From contig NZ_CAMFHZ010000002.1 in assembly GCF_945952435.1 (NCBI RefSeq), positions 62,001 through 126,000 of the forward strand: DNA of 64,000 nt, read 5' to 3'. The notes beneath the pieces were generated by a model. The model ran no database searches, was not told the DNA's origin, and saw only the letters and a list, made by a program, of their open reading frames with translations. How positions within the stretch are numbered: position 1 is the stretch's first letter; the number at the start of each line of letters is the position of its first letter. Both the position numbers and the translations under genes were made by a program. Source of the stretch: an uncultured Microbacterium sp. (GTDB lineage: Bacteria; Actinomycetota; Actinomycetes; Actinomycetales; Microbacteriaceae). Positions 57,694 to 64,000 of this stretch are shown piece after piece.

Positions 57694-59127
57694 TCAGTCG
57701 TCGGTGCCGCGGATCCCGACGGTCGACTCGATCACCGGCTTCATCTTCTTGTCCAGCGTCTCGAAGAACATGGACAGCGGGAACTCGTCGTCCATCACCG
57801 CGTCGGTGTAGCCCTTGGGGGCGCCGGCGAGGATCTCGTCGCTCAGACCGCGGGCCCACTGCGACGCGGGGTGCGGGGTGAGCGTGCCGCGGACGAGCTC
57901 GTAGGCGGCGAGCCAGTGCGCGATCTTCGGACGATCGATCGAGTGCCAGTACAGGTCGTCGATCGCGTCGCCGAGGGCGACCACGGCGTCCGGCACGTTG
58001 CCCCAGTCGAAGGCGAGGGCGGTGTCGGTCCAGTGCAGCACGCCGCGCTGGTGCAGCCAGGCGAACAGGAGCTGGCCACCGACCGCGTCGTAGTTGCGCG
58101 TGCGGGTGCCGGTGATCGCGAAGCGGAAGATGCGGTCGAAGATCACGGCGTACTGCACGAGGTGCGCGTAGTCGTGCATCTCCTGCTCCGTCGCGGTGAG
58201 CTGCTCGCCGGCGGCGATGCGCGCGGCGAGGCCGCGCTCGATCTTGACCGACTCGCGGAACGCGGTCATGTCGCAGCGCATCTCCTCGAGCGAGTAGAGG
58301 AAGAACGGCATGCGCTGCTTGATCATGAACGGATCGAACGGAAGGTCGCCGCGCATGTGGGTGCGGTCGTGGATGATGTCCCACATCACGAACGTCTTCT
58401 CGGCGAGCTCCTGATCGTCGAGCATCGCCGCGGCCCGCTCGGGCAGCTCCAGGTTCGTGATCTCGCTCGCCGCGCGGACGACCCGGCGGTAGCGGGCGGC
58501 CTCGCGGTCCTGGAAGATCGCGCCCCAGGTGAACGAGGGGATCTCGCGCATCGCGACCGTCTCCGGGAAGAGCACGGCGGAGTTCGTGTCGTAGCCGGGG
58601 GTGAAGTCGATGAGCCGCAGCGAGACGAAGAGCTTGTTGCCGTAGTCGCCGGCCTCCAGGTCGGCGATGAACTCGGGCCAGATGGTCTCCACGATGAGCG
58701 CCTCGACGAGCCGGTCGCTCGATCCGTTCTGCGTGTACATCGGGAACACGACGAGGTGGCGGATCCCGTCGATCCGATGCTGCTGCGGCTGGAAGGCGAG
58801 CAGCGAGTCGAGGAAGTCCGGCACGCCGAAGCCCTCGTCGGCCCAGCGCTGGAAGTCCTTCACAGAGGCGTCGAGGTAGGCCGCGTCGTGCGGGAAGGCG
58901 GGGGCGAGGGCGCGGATCCCCGCGGTGATCGCCGCGACGTGCGCACGGGCCGCCTCGTGATCCTGCGCGTTCGGAACGGATCCGTCCTTGATCTGGAGGG
59001 GACGCAGGGCGATCGCGGCATCCTTGAGCGTGCGCCAGGCGGCGCTGTTCTCGGCGGTCGTGGCGTCCTCGACGACCTCGGGCTCGCCGATGAGGGTGGA
59101 GTTGTCGTGCAGGGTGGAGAAGGACAT
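57694..59127 (-). CDS. DUF6421 family protein with HDxxH motifs
   Basis: 477-residue soluble protein. I place it in DUF6421, a family with no assigned function. The ordered core contains WDIIHDRTHMRGDLPFDP (His253, Asp254, His257), SLEEMRCDMTAFRE (Glu281, Glu282, Arg284, Asp286) and EMHDYAHLVQYA (His318, His322). HDxxH followed by EExRxD resembles the metal site of zincins, and of dipeptidyl-peptidase III in particular (HExxGH and EExRAE), with Asp in place of the first Glu. A metal-dependent hydrolase is therefore a reasonable hypothesis. GGAGG precedes the ATG by five bases. It is divergent from an Lrp regulator across a palindrome. Confidence 0.83.
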   Translation of the reverse strand: MSFSTLHDNSTLIGEPEVVEDATTAENSAAWRTLKDAAIALRPLQIKDGSVPNAQDHEAARAHVAAITAGIRALAPAFPHDAAYLDASVKDFQRWADEGFGVPDFLDSLLAFQPQQHRIDGIRHLVVFPMYTQNGSSDRLVEALIVETIWPEFIADLEAGDYGNKLFVSLRLIDFTPGYDTNSAVLFPETVAMREIPSFTWGAIFQDREAARYRRVVRAASEITNLELPERAAAMLDDQELAEKTFVMWDIIHDRTHMRGDLPFDPFMIKQRMPFFLYSLEEMRCDMTAFRESVKIERGLAARIAAGEQLTATEQEMHDYAHLVQYAVIFDRIFRFAITGTRTRNYDAVGGQLLFAWLHQRGVLHWTDTALAFDWGNVPDAVVALGDAIDDLYWHSIDRPKIAHWLAAYELVRGTLTPHPASQWARGLSDEILAGAPKGYTDAVMDDEFPLSMFFETLDKKMKPVIESTVGIRGTDD

Positions 59128-59149
59128 CGTGACCTCCGATCGTGTGAAG

Positions 59150-59166
59150 GCAGGAAAAATTCCTGC
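59150..59166. promoter_or_regulatory. perfect palindrome between the DUF6421 and Lrp genes, probable operator
   Basis: GCAGGAA-AAA-TTCCTGC: seven-base perfect arms around an AT centre, typical of Lrp/AsnC sites. It lies 23 bases before the DUF6421 ATG and 33 before the Lrp ATG, so one site could control both genes. Confidence 0.65.
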
Positions 59167-59185
59167 ATAGATGTTCTGACTCCGG

Positions 59186-59191
59186 TATTCT
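59186..59191 (+). promoter_or_regulatory. -10 box for leaderless Lrp gene
   Basis: TATTCT followed by seven bases and the ATG at 59199. Confidence 0.55.
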
Positions 59192-59198
59192 TCCATGC

Positions 59199-59651
59199 AT
59201 GGACGATCCTGTCGACCTCGCCATCCTCGGTGCCCTGTCCCGTGACGGACGCGCGACCCTCGCCCACCTCTCCGAGGCGGCCGGGCTCTCCGTCTCCGCC
59301 GTGCAAGCACGCCTGAAACGCCTGGAATCCCGCGGCGTGATCACGGGCTACCGCGCCGTCGTCGATGCCGAGGCCGTGGGTCGGCCGATGGCCGCGTTCA
59401 TCGAGATCACGCCGCTGGATCCCGCCCAGCCGGACAACTCTCCTGACCTGCTCGAGCACCTCGAGGCGATCGAGGCCTGCCATTCGATCGCCGGCGATGC
59501 CGCCTACATGCTCTTCGTCCGCGTGCCGTCGCCCCGCGCGCTCGAACAGCTGGTGCGCGACATCCGTCTCGCGGCCAACGTCAGCACCCGCACGACCGTC
59601 GTCCTGCAGACGTTCTACGAGCACCGGCCCGTGGTACCCGCCGCCGGATAG
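59199..59651 (+). CDS. Lrp/AsnC-family transcriptional regulator
   Basis: 150 residues. N-terminal winged HTH (DLAILGALSRDGRATLAHLS, EAAGLSVSAVQARLKRLESR, GVITGYRAVVD) and a C-terminal RAM ligand-binding domain (MAAFIEITPLD, CHSIAGDAAYMLFVRVPS, TTVVLQTFYEHRPV). Effector is probably an amino acid. It most likely regulates the divergent DUF6421 gene and itself via the palindrome at 59150. Leaderless ATG. Confidence 0.92.
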   Translation: MDDPVDLAILGALSRDGRATLAHLSEAAGLSVSAVQARLKRLESRGVITGYRAVVDAEAVGRPMAAFIEITPLDPAQPDNSPDLLEHLEAIEACHSIAGDAAYMLFVRVPSPRALEQLVRDIRLAANVSTRTTVVLQTFYEHRPVVPAAG

Positions 59652-59663
59652 CGCGCCCTCGAT

Positions 59664-59750
59664 CCGTCCGTTCTCAGCCTGAGCTCGTGGCCACCGCGAC
59701 TCCGAAGGACAGGACCGGCCGAGCCGCAGAGCCGTCCTGAGAACGGACGG
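59664..59750. repeat. 14-base inverted repeat flanking 59 bases, between the Lrp and MocR genes
   Basis: CCGTCCGTTCTCAG at 59664-59677 and its exact complement at 59737-59750. It could be a large terminator for the Lrp gene or a two-part operator for the regulator downstream. Confidence 0.7.
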
Positions 59751-59782
59751 GACGATCGGGGAGAGCGCGGCGTGGCTGCGCC

Positions 59783-59788
59783 TAGGCT
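59783..59788 (+). promoter_or_regulatory. -10 box for leaderless MocR gene
   Basis: TAGGCT followed by seven bases and the GTG at 59796. Confidence 0.5.
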
Positions 59789-59795
59789 GAGTGCC

Positions 59796-61112
59796 GTGAC
59801 GGATACCGCGATCCAGGGCAGCACGGCGCAGGAGATCGCCGACTCCATCCGCGGTCTCATCGACGCGGGCGCGCTCGCACCCGGGCAGAGCCTGCCGACG
59901 GTGCGCGGTCTGGCCGACGAGCTCGGCGTCAACCGCAACACGGTCGCCGCCGCCTACCGGGCGCTCGCCCGCGTGGGCGCCGCCGCCAGTCGTGGCCGGG
60001 GCGGAACCGTCGTCGCCGAACCGCTCCGCACGGAGGAGGAGGGCTTCGCCGCCGAGACGGTGCTGCGCGATCTCGGGAGCGGAAACCCGGATCCGGATCT
60101 CCTGCCCCTGCCGGTGCTCGCCGAGGTCGACCTGCGCACGCCGGCGCTCTACGGCGACGCGCTCATCGATGAGGGACTGCGCACCTGGGCCACCGCCTGG
60201 CTCGCCGCGGCGCAGGACCGTCCGTTCGAGCTGAGCGTGACCTCTGGCGCGGTCGACGCGCTCGAACGTCTGCTCCTCGCCTCGCTCGCCCACGGTGATG
60301 CCGTCGGCCTGGAGGATCCCTGCTTCCTCTCCAGCATCAACGTGGTGCGGCTGGGCGGCTATCGGCCGATCGGCATCCCGCTGGACGACGAGGGCATGAC
60401 GCCGGACGGGGTGCGCGCGGCGATCGCCGCGGGTGCGCGCACGATCGTCTGCACTCCGCGCGCCCACAATCCGACGGGGATCAGCCTGAGCGCCGCGCGG
60501 GCGGAGGAGCTCCGCGCGGTCTTCGCCGAGGCACCGCACGTGCTCATCGTCGAGGACGACCACTACTCGCTGCTCTCGCGACGCCCGTATCACACGGTCG
60601 TCCCGGACGGGCATCCGCGCTGGGCGCTCGTCCGCTCCATGTCGAAGTTCCTCGGACCGGATCTGCGTCTCGCGCTGCTCGCGAGCGATCCGGACACCGC
60701 CGCGCAGTTGCGCACCCGGCTCTCGCCCGGCAAGACCTGGGTGAGCCGGATCCTGCAACGGGTCGCGGTCGGCATGCTCGACCACCCGGACACCCCGAGC
60801 GCGCTGGAACGCGCGGGGGAGCACTACGCGGAGCGCGGCGACGCCCTGCGCACGTTGCTGCGCGAACGCGGCATGACGGTGCGCGGCGACGACGGTCTGA
60901 ACGTCTGGGTGGAGTGCGGCGTCGATGCCCGCGCGGTCTCGCTCGCGATGATGCGGCGCGGGTGGCTCGTGCGCACCGGCGGAGGGTTCCTGCTGGAGGC
61001 AGACGAGGCCTCTCCGCAGATCCGTCTCACCGCCCACACGCTCGACGACGCCGAGCTGCGCGCCCTCGCGGACGACCTGCAGTCCGCGATCGCCGGGGCG
61101 CGGGCTCGATGA
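59796..61112 (+). CDS. MocR-type regulator with aminotransferase domain
   Basis: 438 residues. Residues 1-75 are a GntR winged helix (AQEIADSIRGLIDAGALAPG, LADELGVNRNTVAAAYRALA). The rest is a fold-type I aminotransferase domain: CTPRAHNPTGISL gives the conserved Asn-Pro-Thr-Gly, VEDDHYSLLS the Asp/Tyr pair, and SMSKFLGPDLRLALL the PLP lysine. MocR proteins sense PLP, GABA or similar amines; this one may be PtsJ- or PdxR-like, not determined. Leaderless GTG at 59796 chosen over the GTG at 59772. Confidence 0.88.
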   Translation: MTDTAIQGSTAQEIADSIRGLIDAGALAPGQSLPTVRGLADELGVNRNTVAAAYRALARVGAAASRGRGGTVVAEPLRTEEEGFAAETVLRDLGSGNPDPDLLPLPVLAEVDLRTPALYGDALIDEGLRTWATAWLAAAQDRPFELSVTSGAVDALERLLLASLAHGDAVGLEDPCFLSSINVVRLGGYRPIGIPLDDEGMTPDGVRAAIAAGARTIVCTPRAHNPTGISLSAARAEELRAVFAEAPHVLIVEDDHYSLLSRRPYHTVVPDGHPRWALVRSMSKFLGPDLRLALLASDPDTAAQLRTRLSPGKTWVSRILQRVAVGMLDHPDTPSALERAGEHYAERGDALRTLLRERGMTVRGDDGLNVWVECGVDARAVSLAMMRRGWLVRTGGGFLLEADEASPQIRLTAHTLDDAELRALADDLQSAIAGARAR

Positions 61113-61158
61113 GTCCGTGCGCCGGGACCCCGCGCGCAGCCGGCACAGCCGCCGCCGT

Positions 61159-61164
61159 TAGGAT
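61159..61164 (+). promoter_or_regulatory. -10 box for leaderless menA
   Basis: TAGGAT followed by six bases and the GTG at 61171. Confidence 0.5.
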
Positions 61165-61170
61165 TCGGGC

Positions 61171-62148
61171 GTGGCGAAAAGCAAGAATCCCGGGACCTCG
61201 GCCTCGCGTCCGGTGACGCACGCCCGCTCCGGGAACCCCGCGAAGAAGCCGGCCGTCGCGCAGAGGCCGGTCACGGTCGGCGACTGGATCGGGGCGGCGC
61301 GGCCCCGTACGCTGCCGCTCGCGATCGCCCCGGTGCTCGTCGGCACCGGTGCCGCGCATCTGGTGGATCCGCGCTTCCACGGGATGATCGCGCTCGCCTG
61401 CCTCGCCGTCGCGGTCTGCCTGCAGATCGGCGTGAACTTCACCAACGACTACAGCGACGGCGTCCGCGGGACGGATGCGCGCCGCGTCGGCCCGGCGCGC
61501 CTCACCGCGTCCGGGCGCGTCTCGGCCCGGAGCGTGCTGTTCACCGGGCTCGCGTTCTTCGCGCTCGCGGCGATCGCCGGGCTCGGCATCGTGATCCGCA
61601 CCCAGCAGTGGTGGCTGATCGCGGTGGGCGCCGTGTGCATCGTCGCGGCGTGGTTCTACACGGGAGGCAAGCGCCCCTACGGCTACAACGCCCTCGGCGA
61701 GGTGTTCGTGTTCGTCTTCTTCGGTCTCGTCGCCACGCTCGGCACGACCTGGGTGCAGGCGGGGGCGCTGCCGCAGGAGGCCTGGATCGGGGCCGTCGCG
61801 GTCGGCCTGTTCGCGTGCGCCGTGCTGCTCGCCAACAACCTGCGCGACATCGACCAGGATCGCGTGGTCGGCAAGCGCACGCTCACGGTCGTCATCGGCC
61901 GCCGCGCCACCCAGATCGTCTACACGCTGTTCGCGCTGCTGCCCTTCGTGGGGCTGGTCCTGCTCGCCCTGTTCTACCCGGTCGCGTGGATCGGCCTGCT
62001 GGCCCTGCTCGCGTTCCTGCCGGCGATCCTCATCGTGTGGACGTACAAGGAGCCGCGCGAGCTCGTGATCGCCCTCGCGCTGACCTCGCTCGGAACCCTC
62101 GCGTTCTCGGGTGCGCTGCTGTGGGCCTTCCTGACCCCGACCGTGTGA
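61171..62148 (+). CDS. menA: 1,4-dihydroxy-2-naphthoate polyprenyltransferase
   Basis: 325-residue UbiA-family membrane enzyme that joins an isoprenoid chain to dihydroxynaphthoate in menaquinone synthesis. NFTNDYSDGVRGTDARRVGP is the first Asp-rich motif (NDxxD), NNLRDIDQDRVVGKRT the second, and about nine hydrophobic segments follow a Lys/Arg-rich N-terminal 35-residue tail. Leaderless GTG. It precedes the cytochrome c maturation genes; both serve respiration. Confidence 0.94.
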   Translation: MAKSKNPGTSASRPVTHARSGNPAKKPAVAQRPVTVGDWIGAARPRTLPLAIAPVLVGTGAAHLVDPRFHGMIALACLAVAVCLQIGVNFTNDYSDGVRGTDARRVGPARLTASGRVSARSVLFTGLAFFALAAIAGLGIVIRTQQWWLIAVGAVCIVAAWFYTGGKRPYGYNALGEVFVFVFFGLVATLGTTWVQAGALPQEAWIGAVAVGLFACAVLLANNLRDIDQDRVVGKRTLTVVIGRRATQIVYTLFALLPFVGLVLLALFYPVAWIGLLALLAFLPAILIVWTYKEPRELVIALALTSLGTLAFSGALLWAFLTPTV

Positions 62149-62204
62149 GCCGACGCCGCGCGCCGCGTTCGGCGTCCGCCCATCCGACCCATAGAGACCT
62201 TCCG

Positions 62205-62210
62205 TAGGAT
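62205..62210 (+). promoter_or_regulatory. -10 box for leaderless resA-type gene
   Basis: TAGGAT followed by seven bases and the ATG at 62218. Confidence 0.55.
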
Positions 62211-62217
62211 TCCGAGC

Positions 62218-62901
62218 ATGTCCCCCCGTTCGTCGCGCCCGGCCGCCGAGCTGCGCACCGCCCCCCGCCGCGCAGAACGGACCAGCGCCTCCCGCGCCGC
62301 CCGTCTCGTCCGCACGGGCGCCGCCCTGGCGGGCATCGGACTCGTCGCGGCAGGTCTCGCGGCCTGTTCGAGCGACCCGGTGGCGGACCAGTACCGCAAC
62401 GGCGACAACAAGGGCTACATCGGCAGCGACGGGCTCCGCGTCGACGAGATCAAGGCCGCCGACCGTTCCAGGCCCGTCTCGTTCGCCGGCACGCTCGAGG
62501 ACGGCAAGAGCTTCACGAGCGCGTCGATCGCGGGCGACGTGACCGTCGTGAACTTCTGGTACGCCGCCTGCGGCCCGTGCCGCGTCGAGGCCGAGGACCT
62601 GCAGTCCGTCTGGAAGAAGTACGACGGCAAGGGTGTCTCCTTCGTGGGCGTCAACACCTACGACCAGGCGGGCACCGCGCAGTCCTTCAACGAGAAGTAC
62701 GGCGTGACCTACCCGAGCATCATCGACGTGAACACCGGCGCGGCGAAGCTCGCGTTCGCCGAGGTCACCTCGATCCAGGCGACTCCGACCACGCTCGTCC
62801 TCGACAAGCAGGGCAGGGTCGCGGCGCGCATCGTCGGCCCGATCGACTCCGCCTCGATCCTGTCGACGCTCATCGACGACGCGCTGGCGGAGAAGTCGTG
62901 A
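62218..62901 (+). CDS. resA: TlpA/ResA-type thiol-disulfide lipoprotein
   Basis: 227-residue extracytoplasmic thioredoxin-fold lipoprotein that keeps apocytochrome c cysteines reduced for haem attachment. Lipobox AGLAAC with Cys50 after an unusually long basic N-region of about 35 residues. VVNFWYAACGPCRVEAEDL contains the CGPC redox site, and QATPTTLVLDKQGRV the cis-Pro loop. The leaderless -10 box supports this long start. First gene of the ResA-CcdA-ResB operon. Confidence 0.92.
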   Translation: MSPRSSRPAAELRTAPRRAERTSASRAARLVRTGAALAGIGLVAAGLAACSSDPVADQYRNGDNKGYIGSDGLRVDEIKAADRSRPVSFAGTLEDGKSFTSASIAGDVTVVNFWYAACGPCRVEAEDLQSVWKKYDGKGVSFVGVNTYDQAGTAQSFNEKYGVTYPSIIDVNTGAAKLAFAEVTSIQATPTTLVLDKQGRVAARIVGPIDSASILSTLIDDALAEKS

Positions 62902-62923
62902 CACGTCACCGGGCGGGGGCGCG

Positions 62924-63685
62924 GTGAACATCGACGCCATCGTCGGATCCGGCGCGCTCTGGGTGGCCCTGCCCGTCGCGATGCTCGCGGGTCTGCTGTC
63001 GTTCCTCTCCCCGTGCGTGCTGCCGCTCGTCCCCGGCTACTTGGGCTTCGTGGGCGGCGCGGTCGGCGGATCCGCCCCGGCGGTCGACGGCACGAACCCG
63101 GCGCCGACGCGGCGGCAGATGGTGCTCGGCGTGCTGCTGTTCATCCTCGGCTTCACGCTGGTGTTCGTGCTGTTCGCCGTCGTCGGCGGTGCGGCGGGGG
63201 TGTTCCTGCTGCGCTGGGGCGATCTCATCACGCGCGTCCTCGGCGCGGTGATCGTGCTCATGGGGCTCGTGTTCATCGGCCTCTTCGGCTTCGCCCAGCG
63301 GACCGTGCGGATCGGCGTGTCCGGCCGTGCGGGACTGATCGGGGCGCCCCTGCTCGGCATCGCGCTCGGCTTCGGCTGGAGCCCCTGCATGGGGCCGACC
63401 CTCTCCGCGATCGTGTCGCTCTCGGTCAACGTCGGGGACGTGGGTCGTGCCGCGCTGCTCGGCGTCGCCTATTCGCTCGGGCTGGGGATCCCCTTCCTGC
63501 TCGTCGCCTTCGGATTCGGCTGGGCGACCCGGTCCGTGTCGTTCCTGCGTCGCCACGTGCGCGTCGTCAACATCGTCGGAGGTGCGCTGCTCATCGTGCT
63601 CGGCCTGCTCATGGTGACCGGGGTCTGGAAGGCCCTCATGTCCAGCATCGGGGCGGTGATGGGCAGTGTCCAGCTCCCGCTCTGA
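62924..63685 (+). CDS. ccdA: CcdA-type cytochrome c biogenesis protein
   Basis: 253-residue membrane protein with six segments that passes electrons from cytoplasmic thioredoxin to the lipoprotein encoded upstream. LLSFLSPCVLPLVPGYLGFV and FGWSPCMGPTLSAIVSL carry the two redox cysteines in inverted repeats. GTG start at 62924, 22 bases after the upstream stop, preceded by GGGCGGGGGC. The ResB gene begins at its end. Confidence 0.94.
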   Translation: MNIDAIVGSGALWVALPVAMLAGLLSFLSPCVLPLVPGYLGFVGGAVGGSAPAVDGTNPAPTRRQMVLGVLLFILGFTLVFVLFAVVGGAAGVFLLRWGDLITRVLGAVIVLMGLVFIGLFGFAQRTVRIGVSGRAGLIGAPLLGIALGFGWSPCMGPTLSAIVSLSVNVGDVGRAALLGVAYSLGLGIPFLLVAFGFGWATRSVSFLRRHVRVVNIVGGALLIVLGLLMVTGVWKALMSSIGAVMGSVQLPL

Positions 63686-63689
63686 GACG

Positions 63690-64000
63690 GTGAAGAAGGC
63701 GAAGGCCCGCGGATCGGCCTCGACGGATCCGTTGCGCCCCAGCGACCACGTCGACGGCGCGGGGCCCGAGATCGAGTCGCCCCGGCTGGGTGTCGTCGGC
63801 TGGCTGCGCTGGGGCTGGCGTCAGCTCACCTCGATGCGCACGGCGCTCGTGCTGCTGCTCATCCTCGCGATCGCGGCGATCCCCGGCTCGATCTTCCCGC
63901 AGCGCATGGCCGATCCGAACGGCGTCACGCAGTGGAAGACGGACCATCCGGACCTCTTCCCGATCCTCGACGGGATGCAGCTGTTCGACGTCTATCTTTC
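63690..64000 (+). CDS. resB: ResB-type cytochrome c biogenesis protein, 5' part
   Basis: Start of ResB, the haem-ligating and delivery subunit of the System II cytochrome c synthase; the frame runs off the right edge. After a charged 40-residue cytoplasmic tail, RWGWRQLTSMRTALVLLLIL and AIAAIPGSIFPQRM form the first membrane helix, a ResB hallmark, followed by NGVTQWKTDHPDLFPILD. The start may be the GTG at 63690 or the in-frame GTG at 63666 inside the ccdA end. ResC is expected beyond the window. Confidence 0.9.
   Translation, partial: MKKAKARGSASTDPLRPSDHVDGAGPEIESPRLGVVGWLRWGWRQLTSMRTALVLLLILAIAAIPGSIFPQRMADPNGVTQWKTDHPDLFPILDGMQLFDVYL

Noticed and set aside
1..64000. tRNA or rRNA genes
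   Set aside because: No cloverleaf with TTCGA-type T-arm and no rRNA segments were found by eye; a tRNAscan-type search was not possible, so a missed tRNA cannot be fully excluded.

Overview
The window is one contiguous piece of a high-GC actinobacterial chromosome. The best match is Microbacteriaceae, probably Microbacterium or a close relative. The evidence is GC-rich codon use throughout, the conserved actinobacterial order proC / small HTH protein / bS22 / thiol proteins, the lhr-nei2 neighbourhood, an MprF-type lipid aminoacyltransferase paired with esterases, an LAxTG (sortase E type) surface protein, and many genes whose start codon sits 6-8 bases after a TANNNT -10 box (leaderless transcription). 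I saw no rRNA, tRNA, insertion sequence, prophage or CRISPR array.

Layout. 0-4.5 kb: 3' end of proC, a KtrAB potassium system, an ArsR regulator, an excisionase-like HTH protein, bS22, and a rhodanese/glutaredoxin/Dabb operon. 4.7-7.2 kb: a polar amino-acid ABC importer with a GlnR-like box upstream. 7.4-12.6 kb: an MprF-like lipid aminoacyltransferase coupled to one membrane-anchored esterase and followed by a paralogous esterase. 12.6-16.6 kb: an Fe3+/2-aminoethylphosphonate/spermidine-class ABC importer on the minus strand whose first permease gene carries a one-base frameshift. 16.7-20.9 kb: a hypothetical protein, an acetyltransferase, aspS, a small membrane protein and a histidine phosphatase. 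20.9-23.8 kb: a tryptophan-to-anthranilate operon (TDO, an amidohydrolase in the formamidase position, kynureninase).

24-33.7 kb: an EamA transporter, then a GntR/HutC repressor divergent from a phosphonate uptake and breakdown operon: PhnD, PhnC, a fused double PhnE, a FAD amine oxidase, a phosphonatase and a zinc alcohol dehydrogenase, followed by an alpha/beta hydrolase with an Asp nucleophile. The proposed flow is import of an (N-alkyl) aminoethylphosphonate, oxidation to phosphonoacetaldehyde, C-P cleavage to phosphate plus acetaldehyde, and reduction of the aldehyde.

33.7-42.7 kb: an RhtA-like exporter, a nitronate monooxygenase, purU, a 1035-residue cell-wall protein with carbohydrate-binding and Asp-box modules, a class I amidotransferase, a LysR-type effector domain that lacks its HTH, and a hexapeptide protein. 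42.9-49.4 kb: a DNA-repair block (nei2, an EI24 membrane protein, lhr). 49.4-56.9 kb: small housekeeping genes and an ABC-F protein preceded by a candidate attenuator leader peptide. 56.9-61.1 kb: an SDR and a DUF6421 protein with HDxxH motifs facing an Lrp regulator across a perfect palindrome, then a MocR-type regulator. 61.2-64 kb: menA and the start of the System II cytochrome c biogenesis operon (ResA/TlpA, CcdA, ResB), cut by the window end.

The items most worth a second look are the DUF6421/Lrp pair, the ABC-F leader peptide, the unconventional formamidase position in the kynurenine operon, the phosphonate operon with its paired operators, and the frameshifted permease.
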